Part shown: one piece after another, positions 33,665 to 41,313 of the stretch
Position numbering within the stretch: the stretch's first letter is position 1
Layout of the letters: each line of letters begins with the position of its first letter
Assembly: GCA_016932835.1 (NCBI GenBank)
Contig: JAFGCD010000149.1
Coordinates: forward strand, 1 to 41,993
DNA length: 41,993 nt
Reading direction: 5' to 3'
DNA from: Sedimentisphaerales bacterium
GTDB taxonomy: Bacteria; Planctomycetota; Phycisphaerae; Sedimentisphaerales; Anaerobacaceae
Made by a program: the position numbers and the translations under genes
Notes under the pieces: generated by a model
What the model saw: only the letters and a program-made list of their open reading frames with translations
Database searches by the model: none
Told to the model about the DNA's origin: nothing

Positions 33665-33962
33665 AGTCGGAAGTGGCAATCATTTTTTTGCAAAATTTGC
33701 ATAATTATTGGCCCTCATCCGACGGTTAAACAGCATTCGGCCGATAGAAACACCGAAAAGCCAACGTCCGCATAAAACGCCCAATCTTTACGCTAATATC
33801 CATTAAACTCGCCCGGCACTCCCGTAAAACCGCCTCAAGTCCGAGAATCTGCCAAATATGGCTATCGTATCCTCGAAAAGACAGACCGGCTCCCAACCGA
33901 ATAATGCCCGAAAAAAATCAAAAAAACGAAAAGAGGCCGTGAAAAACCGCTCCGACAAATCC
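33665..33962. other. gene-free stretch, 298 nt
   Basis: I see no supported gene here. A/T-rich tracts occur (33681-33705, 33908-33930), which may help end transcription from 34685. Short open frames in this stretch have no ribosome binding site or family resemblance. Confidence 0.4.
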
Positions 33963-34685
33963 CTACATTATCGGAATCAGCCTCAGCCGGACATTTCCCT
34001 TCTCTATAGCGATTTCTTGAACCCGAACATCCACTTTCTTGTCGCCCGTCGGGAAAATCGGCTCGAACGGCTCATCATTGAGAAGCGACGCCGCAACCTT
34101 AGTCTGCCACGCATCCATATCAACAAGCTCTGAAGCTGTCCGTTCGGCGTACATCTTCCTCGCCATAAGACGAGCAAGCGGTGTAACATTCATCGCCCCG
34201 ACCTTCAATTTCTCAACCTTCAGGTGCAAAAGCCCATCAGAGTCGATCTCAGGATTCAACTCGATAGTAACGATGAATTCCATACCCCTGACATTCGCAG
34301 TGCCCATCAAAGCAGCAATCCCCGGCTCAAGAACCGCAGCGGGGGCATATAGCATTACCCCCTCATTCTCCCGAGGCCAGTCCCCACGCGCAATCATGTC
34401 GTTTATGCCCTCTTCGCTCAAAACAACATCAAAAGCTTCCCCGAGTTGAGCCCCGTTGTAAATCGCAGAGGAAAGGTGCGTCAGATAAGGGCTGACCTGT
34501 CCAGGCTTGAAGCCCGCCGGCGATACAGGATCGTAACGGCCAGGCCGGTAAAGAAGCAGCCCGATGACCAGGGCCGCAACGCAGAGATCGACGAAAAGCC
34601 AGATCGCCAGCTTCTTCAGCCGCTTTTTGCCGACATGGGCCGAATCTGTCTCGGTTTCTCGTTTTTCTGTCTTGCTCGAATCCAT
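33963..34685 (-). CDS. membrane-anchored hypothetical protein
   Basis: 240-aa protein with a basic, charged N-terminus (about 1-27), one transmembrane helix (about 27-47: LAIWLFVDLCVAALVIGLLL) and an extracytoplasmic domain of ~190 residues. I recognise no named family; the pattern VVLSEEGINDMIAR, MEFIVTIELNPEIDSDGLLHLKVEKLKVGAMNVTPLARLM and VQEIAIEKGNVRLRLIPI recalls periplasmic beta-taco or DUF-type lipid-handling domains, without proof. No ribosome binding site precedes ATG 34685, but TATAAT (34698-34693) ends 8 nt upstream, which implies a leaderless transcript. It is divergent from pyrF. Confidence 0.65.
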   Translation of the reverse strand: MDSSKTEKRETETDSAHVGKKRLKKLAIWLFVDLCVAALVIGLLLYRPGRYDPVSPAGFKPGQVSPYLTHLSSAIYNGAQLGEAFDVVLSEEGINDMIARGDWPRENEGVMLYAPAAVLEPGIAALMGTANVRGMEFIVTIELNPEIDSDGLLHLKVEKLKVGAMNVTPLARLMARKMYAERTASELVDMDAWQTKVAASLLNDEPFEPIFPTGDKKVDVRVQEIAIEKGNVRLRLIPIM

Positions 34686-34692
34686 CTGCCGG

Positions 34693-34698
34693 ATTATA
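34693..34698 (-). promoter_or_regulatory. -10 box immediately upstream of ATG 34685
   Basis: Perfect TATAAT on the minus strand with CCGGCAG between it and the start codon, so transcription would begin at or one base before the A of ATG. The hexamer 17 nt further up (34721-34716, TTCTTG) is a weak -35. Confidence 0.5.
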
Positions 34699-34784
34699 GT
34701 AACTAATGTCTTACGCAAGAAGATATTTCTTACTCAGACATGAACTTGAAGCCAAACGAAATAGAAAGGAAGGTTTACCGAAAT

Positions 34785-35735
34785 ATGGCAAGTCATTTTG
34801 CTGACCGGCTTTGTGATGCGGTTAAAAAACGCAAGACATCTTTGATTGTCGGCATCGACCCCGTTTACAGCAGGCTTCCGAAAGCCATTAAGAGCCATCG
34901 TCATATGAACGACGAGTACGATGCCGACGCCGCCGTCGATGCGATCTTCGATTTCTGCACCCAGACAATGAGAATAATTGCGCCGATGGTCCCTGCCGTG
35001 AAGATAAACATTGCCTTCTTCGAGAAATATCTCTGGGAGGGAATCGAGACATATTACGCCCTGATTACCGAAGCGAACGACCTCGGACTCGAAGTAATCG
35101 GAGACGTCAAAAGAGGCGACATAGGCCACACCGCAGAACTCTACGCCGCCGCACACCTCGAAAATCCCGAATTGGCCGGACTCGAAGACACCCTCGCACC
35201 CGACGCCATCACAATAAACGGATACACCGGAACGGACGGAATCGAGCCTTTTGCCAAAATGGCCGAAAAGCAGGGCAAAGGACTATTCGTACTCGTCAGA
35301 ACCAGCAACCCCTCTGCCGCCGAAGTTCAGGATTTCACCGACGCACAGGGAATAGCAATGTACGAAAAAGTCGCAGACGTCGTTGCCAGAATCGCATACG
35401 AGCCTGCCAGAATCGGGAAATCCGGATACAGCAGTATCGGAATGGTCGTAGGAGGAACTGCCCCGGAGGTCACCACCGCCCTGCGGCAGAAGTACGATAA
35501 GACCTGGTTCCTCGTCCCGGGCTACGGCTCTCAGGGCGCCTCGGCGCCAGATTGCGTCAGATTCTGCAAGCCCGACGGCACAGGCGCCCTTATAAACGCC
35601 TCGCGCTCGATAATCTATGCCTACGAGAAACCAAAGTACAAAGAGCAGTACGGCGACGATTGGAAAAGGTGCATCGAGCAGGCCGTCATAGATGCAAAAG
35701 TGGACCTGGCCGGCGCAATGCAGACCTTGATATAG
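34785..35735 (+). CDS. pyrF: orotidine 5'-phosphate decarboxylase (type 2)
   Basis: 316-aa TIM-barrel enzyme that decarboxylates OMP to UMP, the last step of pyrimidine synthesis. The signature IGDVKRGDIG carries the catalytic Lys109 between the two Asp residues. Other conserved parts are SLIVGIDP, VKINIAFFEKYLWEG, LVRTSNPSA, IGMVVGGTAPE and LVPGYGSQGA (phosphate-binding loop). The length and these motifs mark the longer type 2 family rather than the ~230 aa form. Start ATG 34785 follows AAGGAAGG (66-73 of 34700s) at 11 nt, slightly long; ATG 34740 has no such site. No other pyr gene is nearby. ubiE/menG follows after 43 nt. Confidence 0.93.
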   Translation: MASHFADRLCDAVKKRKTSLIVGIDPVYSRLPKAIKSHRHMNDEYDADAAVDAIFDFCTQTMRIIAPMVPAVKINIAFFEKYLWEGIETYYALITEANDLGLEVIGDVKRGDIGHTAELYAAAHLENPELAGLEDTLAPDAITINGYTGTDGIEPFAKMAEKQGKGLFVLVRTSNPSAAEVQDFTDAQGIAMYEKVADVVARIAYEPARIGKSGYSSIGMVVGGTAPEVTTALRQKYDKTWFLVPGYGSQGASAPDCVRFCKPDGTGALINASRSIIYAYEKPKYKEQYGDDWKRCIEQAVIDAKVDLAGAMQTLI

Positions 35736-35778
35736 CGCAGCCGGTCTCACTGAATCACGTTGCTGGCTTGAGACTCAA

Positions 35779-36543
35779 ATGACCAAAGCGCAACAGCACC
35801 AAAATCCTGCTGCACCGCAAAACGTACAAACCACGCCCCAATCCCGCTCCCCAAACTCGGTCGGACACATGTTCGACAGAATTGCCCTGAACTATAACCT
35901 CCTCAATCATATCCTCTCCTTGGGCCTCGATTTCTCGTGGCGGCGCAAACTGATCAAAAACCTCGAAACAGAACGAAAAATCGAACTGCTCGATCTCGCC
36001 GCGGGAACAGGAGACGTCGTTATTCAAGCGCTTCGCAAAACCCGGAATATCGAAAAGGCCCTCGCCCTCGACATATCCGAGAATATGCTCGAAATCTGTC
36101 GCAGCAGGCTCGCCAAAGCCCGACTCGCCGACAGGGTTGATCTGCTCTGCGCCGATGCCGCTCGAACCGGCTTGCCCGACGACAGTTTCGACGCCATAAC
36201 TATTGCCTTCGGGATAAGAAATGTCCCCGATGTCGCCGAAACGCTTGATGAAATGCACCGTTTGCTTCGGCATCGCGGCAGGGCACTGATCCTCGAATTC
36301 TCATTGCCGACAAACAGATTCCTGAGACCGCTCTATTTGCTGTATCTGCGATGCTTCGTACCCCTCATAGGCGCCCTCGTCGCGCGCGATAGAAACGCAT
36401 ACCGATACCTCAATACGACCATCGAGAAATTCCACCAGCCCGATGATTTTCGCCGATTGATGCGGCAGACCGGTTTTAAGGATGTGCGAGTAATGCCGAT
36501 GACGTGCGGAATAGTCGCGCTCTATTCCGGAACAAAACCCTGA
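35779..36543 (+). CDS. ubiE: demethylmenaquinone/2-polyprenylbenzoquinol methyltransferase
   Basis: 254-aa SAM-dependent methyltransferase of the UbiE/MenG family. Family landmarks in order: FDRIALNYNLLNHILSLGLD at about 35-55, SAM motif I LLDLAAGTGDVVIQA, the acidic end of strand 2 (ALDISENMLEI), ADAARTGLPDDSFDAITIAFG and EFSLPTNRFLRPLYLLYL. It carries out the C-methylation of demethylmenaquinone (or the ubiquinone precursor). In an anaerobic planctomycete menaquinone is more likely, in which case menG is the better symbol. It follows pyrF after 43 nt and precedes murD by 112 nt. No other quinone gene is in the window. Confidence 0.9.
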   Translation: MTKAQQHQNPAAPQNVQTTPQSRSPNSVGHMFDRIALNYNLLNHILSLGLDFSWRRKLIKNLETERKIELLDLAAGTGDVVIQALRKTRNIEKALALDISENMLEICRSRLAKARLADRVDLLCADAARTGLPDDSFDAITIAFGIRNVPDVAETLDEMHRLLRHRGRALILEFSLPTNRFLRPLYLLYLRCFVPLIGALVARDRNAYRYLNTTIEKFHQPDDFRRLMRQTGFKDVRVMPMTCGIVALYSGTKP

Positions 36544-36655
36544 ACTCTCCGTCGGTCGCGGCGCACCATGCCATAGCCGCCCCGAATTGCCTTGCCAGGC
36601 AGGCCAATCGAAATTAAATTACCGTTAGTCTCAAAAACCACATTCTCCGATAACT

Positions 36656-38080
36656 ATGAACAGAGATAGCTTCGCAGGAAAAAAGGTGCTCGTGATGGGC
36701 CTCGGTCGCTTCGGCGGCGGCCTCGACGTCGCGAAATTCGCCGCTGCCTGCGGCGCCGAAGTAACCGTAACAGATACCGCAAAGGCCGACAAGCTGGCCG
36801 ATTCGGTTGACCGCCTCCGTCAATACGGCGGCATTGACCTTCATCTCGGCTCCCACGACCCCGCCGATTTCCGGCACGCCGACTTCGTCGTAGTAAACCC
36901 CGCCGTCCCCCCGGAAAACCAATTCCTCCGAATCGCTCGGCAGGCGGGCGCCGAACTCACATCCCAAATCGAAATCTTTTTTCAGTTATGCCCCGCACCA
37001 ATCGTCGGCATTACCGGGGCCAACGGAAAAAGTACAACGGCCGCCCTCACAGCCCACATCCTCGCCGCCGCCAGGCCCGAAATTCCGAACGCGCCATACG
37101 GCAGAGTCATCCTCAGCGGCAACATAGGCAATCGCCCCCTCTTGGCCGAAATAGACGAAATCGCCGCCAAAGACCTCGTCGTTTTGGAGCTGTCCAGTTT
37201 TCAGTTGGAGCAATTGGCCCGAATCGGAAAGGCCCCGAAAATCTCACTCCTGACCAACCTCACGCCCAACCATCTCGACCGTCACGGCACCTTCGCCGCC
37301 TATTGTGCCGCAAAGGAAAACATCTTCGAATTCCAGAAACTCGACCCCGCCGACCCCGCCGTTTCCATCTTCAACGCCGCCGACCCCATCGCAGCAGAAT
37401 GGTTCGAAAAATACCACGCCGACAAAGGCCGGATATGCATCAGGTTCTTGCCCGAAGATGTACCCGAAAAGATGAGAAACGCATATCCGCTTCCGGGGCG
37501 GGCAAATCTCGAAAACCTCGCAGCAGCGCTGACCGTCGCAAGGATGATGCGCCTCGCGGATAACAACATCGAAAACTGCCTCGGCGATTTCAAACCCTTG
37601 CCCCATCGGCTTGAGCTGGTCGCTCAGATAAATCGCGTCTGCTGGTACAATGATTCGATTGCGACCACCCCGCAAAGCGCGATCGCCGCGCTCGAAGCCT
37701 TCCAAGGCCCTCCGATAATAATCGCCGGCGGATACGACAAGAATATCTCATTCGACGAGTTTGGTCGCAAAATCGCCGAAACCGCAAAGGCCGCAATCCT
37801 CCTCGGCCAAACCGCCCCCAAAATCGCCGAGGCAATACGCCGCGCGCAAGACTCGACGCCGCCGCTCTCAGCCAGACGCCGGCCAACCCCCAAACCGCCC
37901 CATACGCAAATCAAGACCGTCCTTTCCCTCGAAGACGCAGTCGCCCAGGCCGTCCGAATCGCAAAGCCCGGCGATGTCGTCCTCCTAAGCCCCGCCTGTG
38001 CAAGCTACGACATGTTCGACAACTTCCAGCAGCGCGGACAACTGTTCAAAAAGCTCGTAACCGGGCTTTCGACCGGCTAA
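36656..38080 (+). CDS. murD: UDP-N-acetylmuramoyl-L-alanine--D-glutamate ligase
   Basis: 474-aa Mur ligase that adds D-Glu to UDP-MurNAc-L-Ala in the cytosol. N-terminal UDP-binding domain (KKVLVMGLGRFGGGLDVAKF), central ATPase domain with P-loop GITGANGKSTTAA and LELSSFQLEQL, LTNLTPNHLDRHG, and a C-terminal domain with LPHRLELVAQINRVCWYNDSIATTP and LLSPACASYDMFDNFQQRG, the MurD-specific block. All ligase motifs are intact, which supports a peptidoglycan wall in this organism. It stands alone: no other mur, fts or mra gene is next to it. A ~25-residue Pro/Arg-rich insertion (SARRRPTPKPPHTQIK) lies in the C-terminal domain. Confidence 0.95.
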   Translation: MNRDSFAGKKVLVMGLGRFGGGLDVAKFAAACGAEVTVTDTAKADKLADSVDRLRQYGGIDLHLGSHDPADFRHADFVVVNPAVPPENQFLRIARQAGAELTSQIEIFFQLCPAPIVGITGANGKSTTAALTAHILAAARPEIPNAPYGRVILSGNIGNRPLLAEIDEIAAKDLVVLELSSFQLEQLARIGKAPKISLLTNLTPNHLDRHGTFAAYCAAKENIFEFQKLDPADPAVSIFNAADPIAAEWFEKYHADKGRICIRFLPEDVPEKMRNAYPLPGRANLENLAAALTVARMMRLADNNIENCLGDFKPLPHRLELVAQINRVCWYNDSIATTPQSAIAALEAFQGPPIIIAGGYDKNISFDEFGRKIAETAKAAILLGQTAPKIAEAIRRAQDSTPPLSARRRPTPKPPHTQIKTVLSLEDAVAQAVRIAKPGDVVLLSPACASYDMFDNFQQRGQLFKKLVTGLSTG

Positions 38081-38485
38081 CCGCGACTACCTGACTCAGA
38101 ACCGGGCTCCGGCCTTTGCAGCAGAGTGTTAAAAATGTCTGGAGGCCTATGTGCTCGGTCATTGCGAGTCCCGATTTATCGGGGCGTGGCAATCTCCTGC
38201 GTTGCGAAGGGTAGTAGATTGCCGCATCACTTCGTTCCCTGCGATAGACAGAGGTTTTGGGATAGGTTCTAACATTATAGGAGTCTCCGTCGGCAAACAC
38301 ACCGTAAGCAAAAAAAACTTCCACCCCAATCTTTCATACTCCTGAACCCAAAATACGCAGATTCGACCGTATCACCGCCTCAACTGACGATATTCCCGGT
38401 AGTCCGCCCTAAAGTGGGGTCTCCTGAGAGTCGATGCCATAACCTGATGCAACATAGACAATAAGGTGATCTCCTGGGACGCAAA
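38081..38485. other. gene-free intergenic stretch with a repeat element
   Basis: 405 nt between murD and the PilZ gene. It holds the inverted repeat at 38158-38250; I see no supported gene. Two similar short strings, GGTCTCCTGAGA (38419-38430) and GATCTCCTGGGA (38468-38479), precede the PilZ gene and are of unknown meaning. Confidence 0.5.
38158..38250. repeat. degenerate REP/MITE-like inverted repeat of the ATTGCGAG...GGCAATCT type
   Basis: Left half GTCATTGCGAG ... GTGGCAATCTCC and right half AGATTGCCGCATCACTTCG ... CTGCGATAGAC are imperfect inverted copies. A small nested hairpin CCCGATTTATCGGGG follows the left end. The general form (CATTGCGAG to GGCAATCT and back) is that of a short non-coding repeat dispersed in many bacterial genomes. 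No coding capacity. Confidence 0.6.
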
Positions 38486-38878
38486 ATGAACGAACAAAAC
38501 GAACGTAGAACAGAGAAAAGACTCAGATATTATTGGCCGATCTGGTTCTCCGAGAATTCCGAAGATAACCTCGCTCAGGGCCAGATGGTTGACCTCTCAA
38601 GCAGAGGCGCCGCTTTCACTTGCTACGCAGACGATATATGCCCGCATCCCGGCCAGCAAATAGCAGCTCGCTTCAGCGTACCACGCTACGGCCCCGACGG
38701 CGCCTTCGATATGGATAGTTTTACCAGATCAGGACATATCTGCAGAGTCGAGAAAGTAAACAGCTTCCTGCGCCGAATCGCTGTACAGTTCGCAGAGCCG
38801 CTGCCCTTCAAGCCCGGAGAGCAGGAACCCGAAGAGCACGCCCAGGGTTATAAAGACTTGGTCGCTATTGACGCATAA
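38486..38878 (+). CDS. PilZ-domain protein
   Basis: 130-aa single-domain protein of the PilZ family, which binds cyclic di-GMP. The N-terminal RRTEKRLRYYWPIWF supplies the RxxxR motif and MVDLSSRGAAFT supplies the (D/N)xSxxG motif, so both c-di-GMP contact sites are intact. The rest of the barrel continues to RRIAVQFAEPLP, and a short acidic tail follows. No signal peptide or second domain. It is the only gene between murD and bioY. In Planctomycetota stand-alone PilZ proteins are common; the partner cannot be told from the context. Confidence 0.85.
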   Translation: MNEQNERRTEKRLRYYWPIWFSENSEDNLAQGQMVDLSSRGAAFTCYADDICPHPGQQIAARFSVPRYGPDGAFDMDSFTRSGHICRVEKVNSFLRRIAVQFAEPLPFKPGEQEPEEHAQGYKDLVAIDA

Positions 38879-39059
38879 TCACGTCGCGGGCGGAAGAAAT
38901 AAAGCCCGCTCAAAAAAACGACGGTTCGCCTGCAAATTCGAAAAGTCTCCACATCCCGTTTGACCTCCGACTCCATTTCCAATATAATCCGCCTGCAGTT
39001 GTTTTCTCGTGAATCTGTGCCGGACAAAAATTGAAATCATTTTTCCCGACGGAGAAAAA

Positions 39060-39650
39060 ATGCTGGTAAACGCAACAGTAGCAGACCTTCTAAGGCCCAA
39101 TCAAAGAATATCAGCCGTTACATACGAAGCCGCCCTGATCATTGCAGGCTCCTTGATCATCGCGCTCTCGGCGCAGATTGCCGTAGGATACTCCGTCCCA
39201 ATCACCGCCCAGACCTTCGCCGTCCTGATGATAGCCGCTCTCTTCGGAGCTCGCAGGGCCATTGCATGTCTGCTCGCATATCTTTCCGAGGGCGCCGCGG
39301 GATTGCCTTTCTTCGCACAGGGCAAAGCCGGACCGGCAGCATTCGCCGGCCCAACCGGAGGATACCTCATCGGCTTCGTCGTCGCAGCACTCGTCGTCGG
39401 ACTCCTCGCCCAAAAAGGATGGGACCGAAAATTTTGGACTACGGTCGCAGCAATGATAATAGGAAACCTGATAATCTATGCGTTCGGCCTCACCTGGTTG
39501 GCGGTTTTGGTCGGGCCCAAAGCTGCATTGACCGGCTGGCTCCTGCCTTTCATACCGGGTGACGTGCTCAAGATAATCCTCGCTGCCTCGATGCTTCCCT
39601 CGGCCTGGAAGTTAATCGGCCGATCAGGGCTCCGGGATACGGGCAAATAG
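39060..39650 (+). CDS. bioY: BioY-type biotin transporter (ECF substrate-binding component)
   Basis: 196-aa integral membrane protein with about six helices, the S-component of biotin ECF transporters. The family motifs are visible: SAQIAVGYSVPITAQTFAVL near the first helices, LAYLSEGAAGLPFFAQGKAG, FAGPTGGYLIGFVVAALVVG, and GLTWLAVLVGPKAALTGWLLPFIPGDVLKIILA. Start ATG 39060 has GGAG at 39051-39054, 5 nt upstream; the frame is open further to 39009 without need. No ECF energising genes (ecfT, ecfA) or bio genes lie nearby, so it uses a shared module or works alone, as some BioY proteins do. A terminator-like hairpin lies 267 nt downstream. Confidence 0.93.
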   Translation: MLVNATVADLLRPNQRISAVTYEAALIIAGSLIIALSAQIAVGYSVPITAQTFAVLMIAALFGARRAIACLLAYLSEGAAGLPFFAQGKAGPAAFAGPTGGYLIGFVVAALVVGLLAQKGWDRKFWTTVAAMIIGNLIIYAFGLTWLAVLVGPKAALTGWLLPFIPGDVLKIILAASMLPSAWKLIGRSGLRDTGK

Positions 39651-39825
39651 ACTTACGCGCCGTAGGCCGCTTAATCTCCTTACAGCCGTCGGTTCATGTC
39701 GTTGTCGCTTGAATGTCACATCCCCGGCGAGAATAACAAACCGCTCTGCCGATTTCGCCCGGAATCCCCACAACACAACGCGAAGACCGCACTTCAATTG
39801 AAATCCCAAACTCGCTCGCGTCCCG

Positions 39826-39887
39826 AAAAATAAGTGGGCTGGGGGACGCGGAGGGAGAGAGGAGAGGAAATACCCCCAACCCACCAT
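39826..39887 (-). ncRNA. putative small hairpin RNA with CU-rich (anti-SD-like) loop
   Basis: Minus strand: GTGGGTTGGGGG (39884-39873) pairs with CCCCCAGCCCAC (39845-39834), 12 pairs with one G-U, extended by one more wobble. The 27-nt loop (39872-39846) is almost pure C/U with CCTCT twice and CCCTCC once. TTATTTTT (39833-39826) follows, giving an intrinsic terminator. With a promoter whose start point would fall near 39887, the whole transcript is about 62 nt. I recognise no known family. Confidence 0.6.
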
Positions 39888-39893
39888 GCGCGC

Positions 39894-39921
39894 ATTATAA
39901 CGCGCCCGAAGAAAATGGCAA
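39894..39921 (-). promoter_or_regulatory. promoter of the small hairpin RNA, with A-tract UP-like element
   Basis: TTGCCA (39921-39916), 16-nt spacer, TATAAT (39899-39894). Two A-tracts of seven and eight residues (39931-39925 and 39942-39935 on the minus strand) lie immediately upstream, as in UP elements of strong promoters. Confidence 0.65.
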
Positions 39922-39942
39922 GCATTTTTTTGCCTTTTTTTT
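39917..39942 (+). terminator. terminator-like hairpin, plus strand
   Basis: GGCAA-gcattttt-TTGCC followed by eight T residues. It could end transcription running on from bioY. It shares its bases with the -35/UP region of the minus-strand small RNA promoter, so the stretch may serve both purposes. Confidence 0.45.
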
Positions 39943-40121
39943 GATATTCTGCAGGGCCTGTTTCCTGCCCGATAAACGCTGCAATCTGAGAGAAAATATG
40001 CAAATTTGACCGGATACCAATATCCCGTAATTTCACCATGAAATGCCCTCTCAGCCGGGCGGACTTTGACCTTTTTGAGAGCCTGCAAAGGCCGCCTTGG
40101 CCCGTGTAACCGAATTTTCCC

Positions 40122-40150
40122 TGGACACAACCTCCCAGCCCCAATATAAT
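40122..40150 (+). promoter_or_regulatory. promoter of tRNA-Gln
   Basis: TGGACA (40122-40127), 17-nt spacer, TATAAT (40145-40150). The expected start is about 13 nt before the mature tRNA 5' end. Confidence 0.7.
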
Positions 40151-40169
40151 CGCCCCTTATACGTACTAT

Positions 40170-40240
40170 TGGGGAATAGTGTAATGGTAGCACGACTGAC
40201 TCTGGATCAGTTAGTCAAGGTTCGAATCCTTGTTCCCCAG
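40170..40240 (+). tRNA. tRNA-Gln (anticodon CUG)
   Basis: 71-nt tRNA gene with full cloverleaf: acceptor TGGGGAA with TTCCCCA, D arm GTGT with GCAC, anticodon stem ACTGA/TCAGT around loop CTCTGGA (anticodon CTG, reads CAG = Gln), and T arm CAAGG-TTCGAAT-CCTTG. Discriminator base is G. CCA is not encoded and must be added. It lies between the small RNA region and the DsbA-like gene. Confidence 0.95.
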
Positions 40241-40320
40241 ATTATGCCGGCGCCCTGTTTTACCCTCCATGCACAAATCTTGGCATAGTATTGCGAAACA
40301 GCCGATTGGAGAAAAAAGAC

Positions 40321-41265
40321 ATGCAATCTAAACCAACATCGTCCTCGTCCGCAGCCGTAAGACCGCTCATTTCAATACTCGCGCTTGTAATGGTTGCAAT
40401 CCTTACATTCGCCGGCTGCAGCGGCGCCGCAAAATCCAATGCCGGGCCTTTCGTGGCGACCGATGCCCAGGTTGCCCTGGTGCCAAACGGCACACAGATG
40501 ACCAGCCCCGTCACGGGCAGCCCCGTAACAAAGAGTAATCAGACCCCTTCGGTGGTTTACAGAAACAGGCTCTATTTCTTCTGTTGCCAGATGCACATGC
40601 GAAAGTTCTGCGAGAATCCACTCCGGTATATCAATACCGTCAAACCGCCCAACGGAATGGACATCCGCGGCGCAATGCCAAAAATTGAAAACACCGCCGC
40701 CGCAACCGCACCGACGCCCGGAGAAATCAGGGATATTGCCATCGGGTCGTCCCCCGTTCGAGGGCCTGCCGATGCGCCCGTAACCATAGTCGAATTCGTG
40801 GACATCCAGTGCCCCTACTGCATTAGAGAGTGGCCCAAGCTCGGCCGAATACTCACCGAATATCCGGACCAGGTCCGGCTCATCTTCAAGCACTTTCCGC
40901 TAAGCTTCCACCAAAAGGCAAGACCCGCGCATGCCGCAATGGAACTGGCAATGAGCCAGGCTGGCAGCGAGGGATTCTGGAAAATGCACGACATGATTAT
41001 TGCCAATCCTGCAAAGATCGACCCCGCGGATCTGCACGAATATGCCAAATCGCTCAATCTCGACGTCGCAATCCTCGACGAAGTCCTCGCAGACCCCAAC
41101 AAGATAGACCAGTTATTGAAATCAGACTTGCTCGAAGCGAGAAAGCATGGCGTCCGCGGTACGCCGACGGTCTTCGTAAACGGAATAAAAATGGCAGACC
41201 GCTCAATAGACGCCTACAAAGCACGAATTGACGAAATCCTCAACCGGCACGATACTGCCAAATAG
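40321..41265 (+). CDS. YHS-DsbA fusion lipoprotein (thiol oxidoreductase)
   Basis: 314-aa predicted lipoprotein: lipobox LTFAGC with Cys33 after a hydrophobic segment (about 14-30). Residues ~60-104 look like a YHS metal-binding domain (SPVTGSPV ... VVYRNRLYFFCCQMHMRKFC ... NPLRYI), though the usual first Cys of the CPVxG motif is Ser. Residues ~145-312 are a DsbA-like thioredoxin fold with active site CPYC (Cys164/Cys167), FKHFPLSFHQKA and cis-Pro loop GTPTVF. It should act on thiols in the periplasm or outer surface, with a possible link to copper or other metal handling through YHS. Start ATG 40321 has GGAG at 40308-40311, 9 nt upstream. It follows the tRNA gene. Confidence 0.82.
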   Translation: MQSKPTSSSSAAVRPLISILALVMVAILTFAGCSGAAKSNAGPFVATDAQVALVPNGTQMTSPVTGSPVTKSNQTPSVVYRNRLYFFCCQMHMRKFCENPLRYINTVKPPNGMDIRGAMPKIENTAAATAPTPGEIRDIAIGSSPVRGPADAPVTIVEFVDIQCPYCIREWPKLGRILTEYPDQVRLIFKHFPLSFHQKARPAHAAMELAMSQAGSEGFWKMHDMIIANPAKIDPADLHEYAKSLNLDVAILDEVLADPNKIDQLLKSDLLEARKHGVRGTPTVFVNGIKMADRSIDAYKARIDEILNRHDTAK

Positions 41266-41294
41266 CATCTGCCCCCGACTTCAGCATTCTGTCA

Positions 41295-41313
41295 GGCCTT
41301 TATCGCTAAGGCC
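41295..41313. terminator. possible hairpin between convergent genes
   Basis: GGCCTT-tatcgct-AAGGCC, a 6-bp perfect inverted repeat overlapping the last codons of the minus-strand gene. No clear T tract on either strand. Confidence 0.25.

Larger units (their letters stand above)
39651..40121. other. bioY to tRNA intergenic region
   Basis: No protein gene is supported. It holds the minus-strand hairpin RNA with its promoter and a plus-strand terminator-like hairpin; 39943-40121 shows nothing else I can name. Confidence 0.5.

Noticed and set aside
39624..40193. 189-aa minus-strand frame over the bioY-tRNA gap
   Set aside because: No ribosome binding site, odd composition, and it covers a promoter, a terminator and the hairpin RNA. 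Treated as non-coding.
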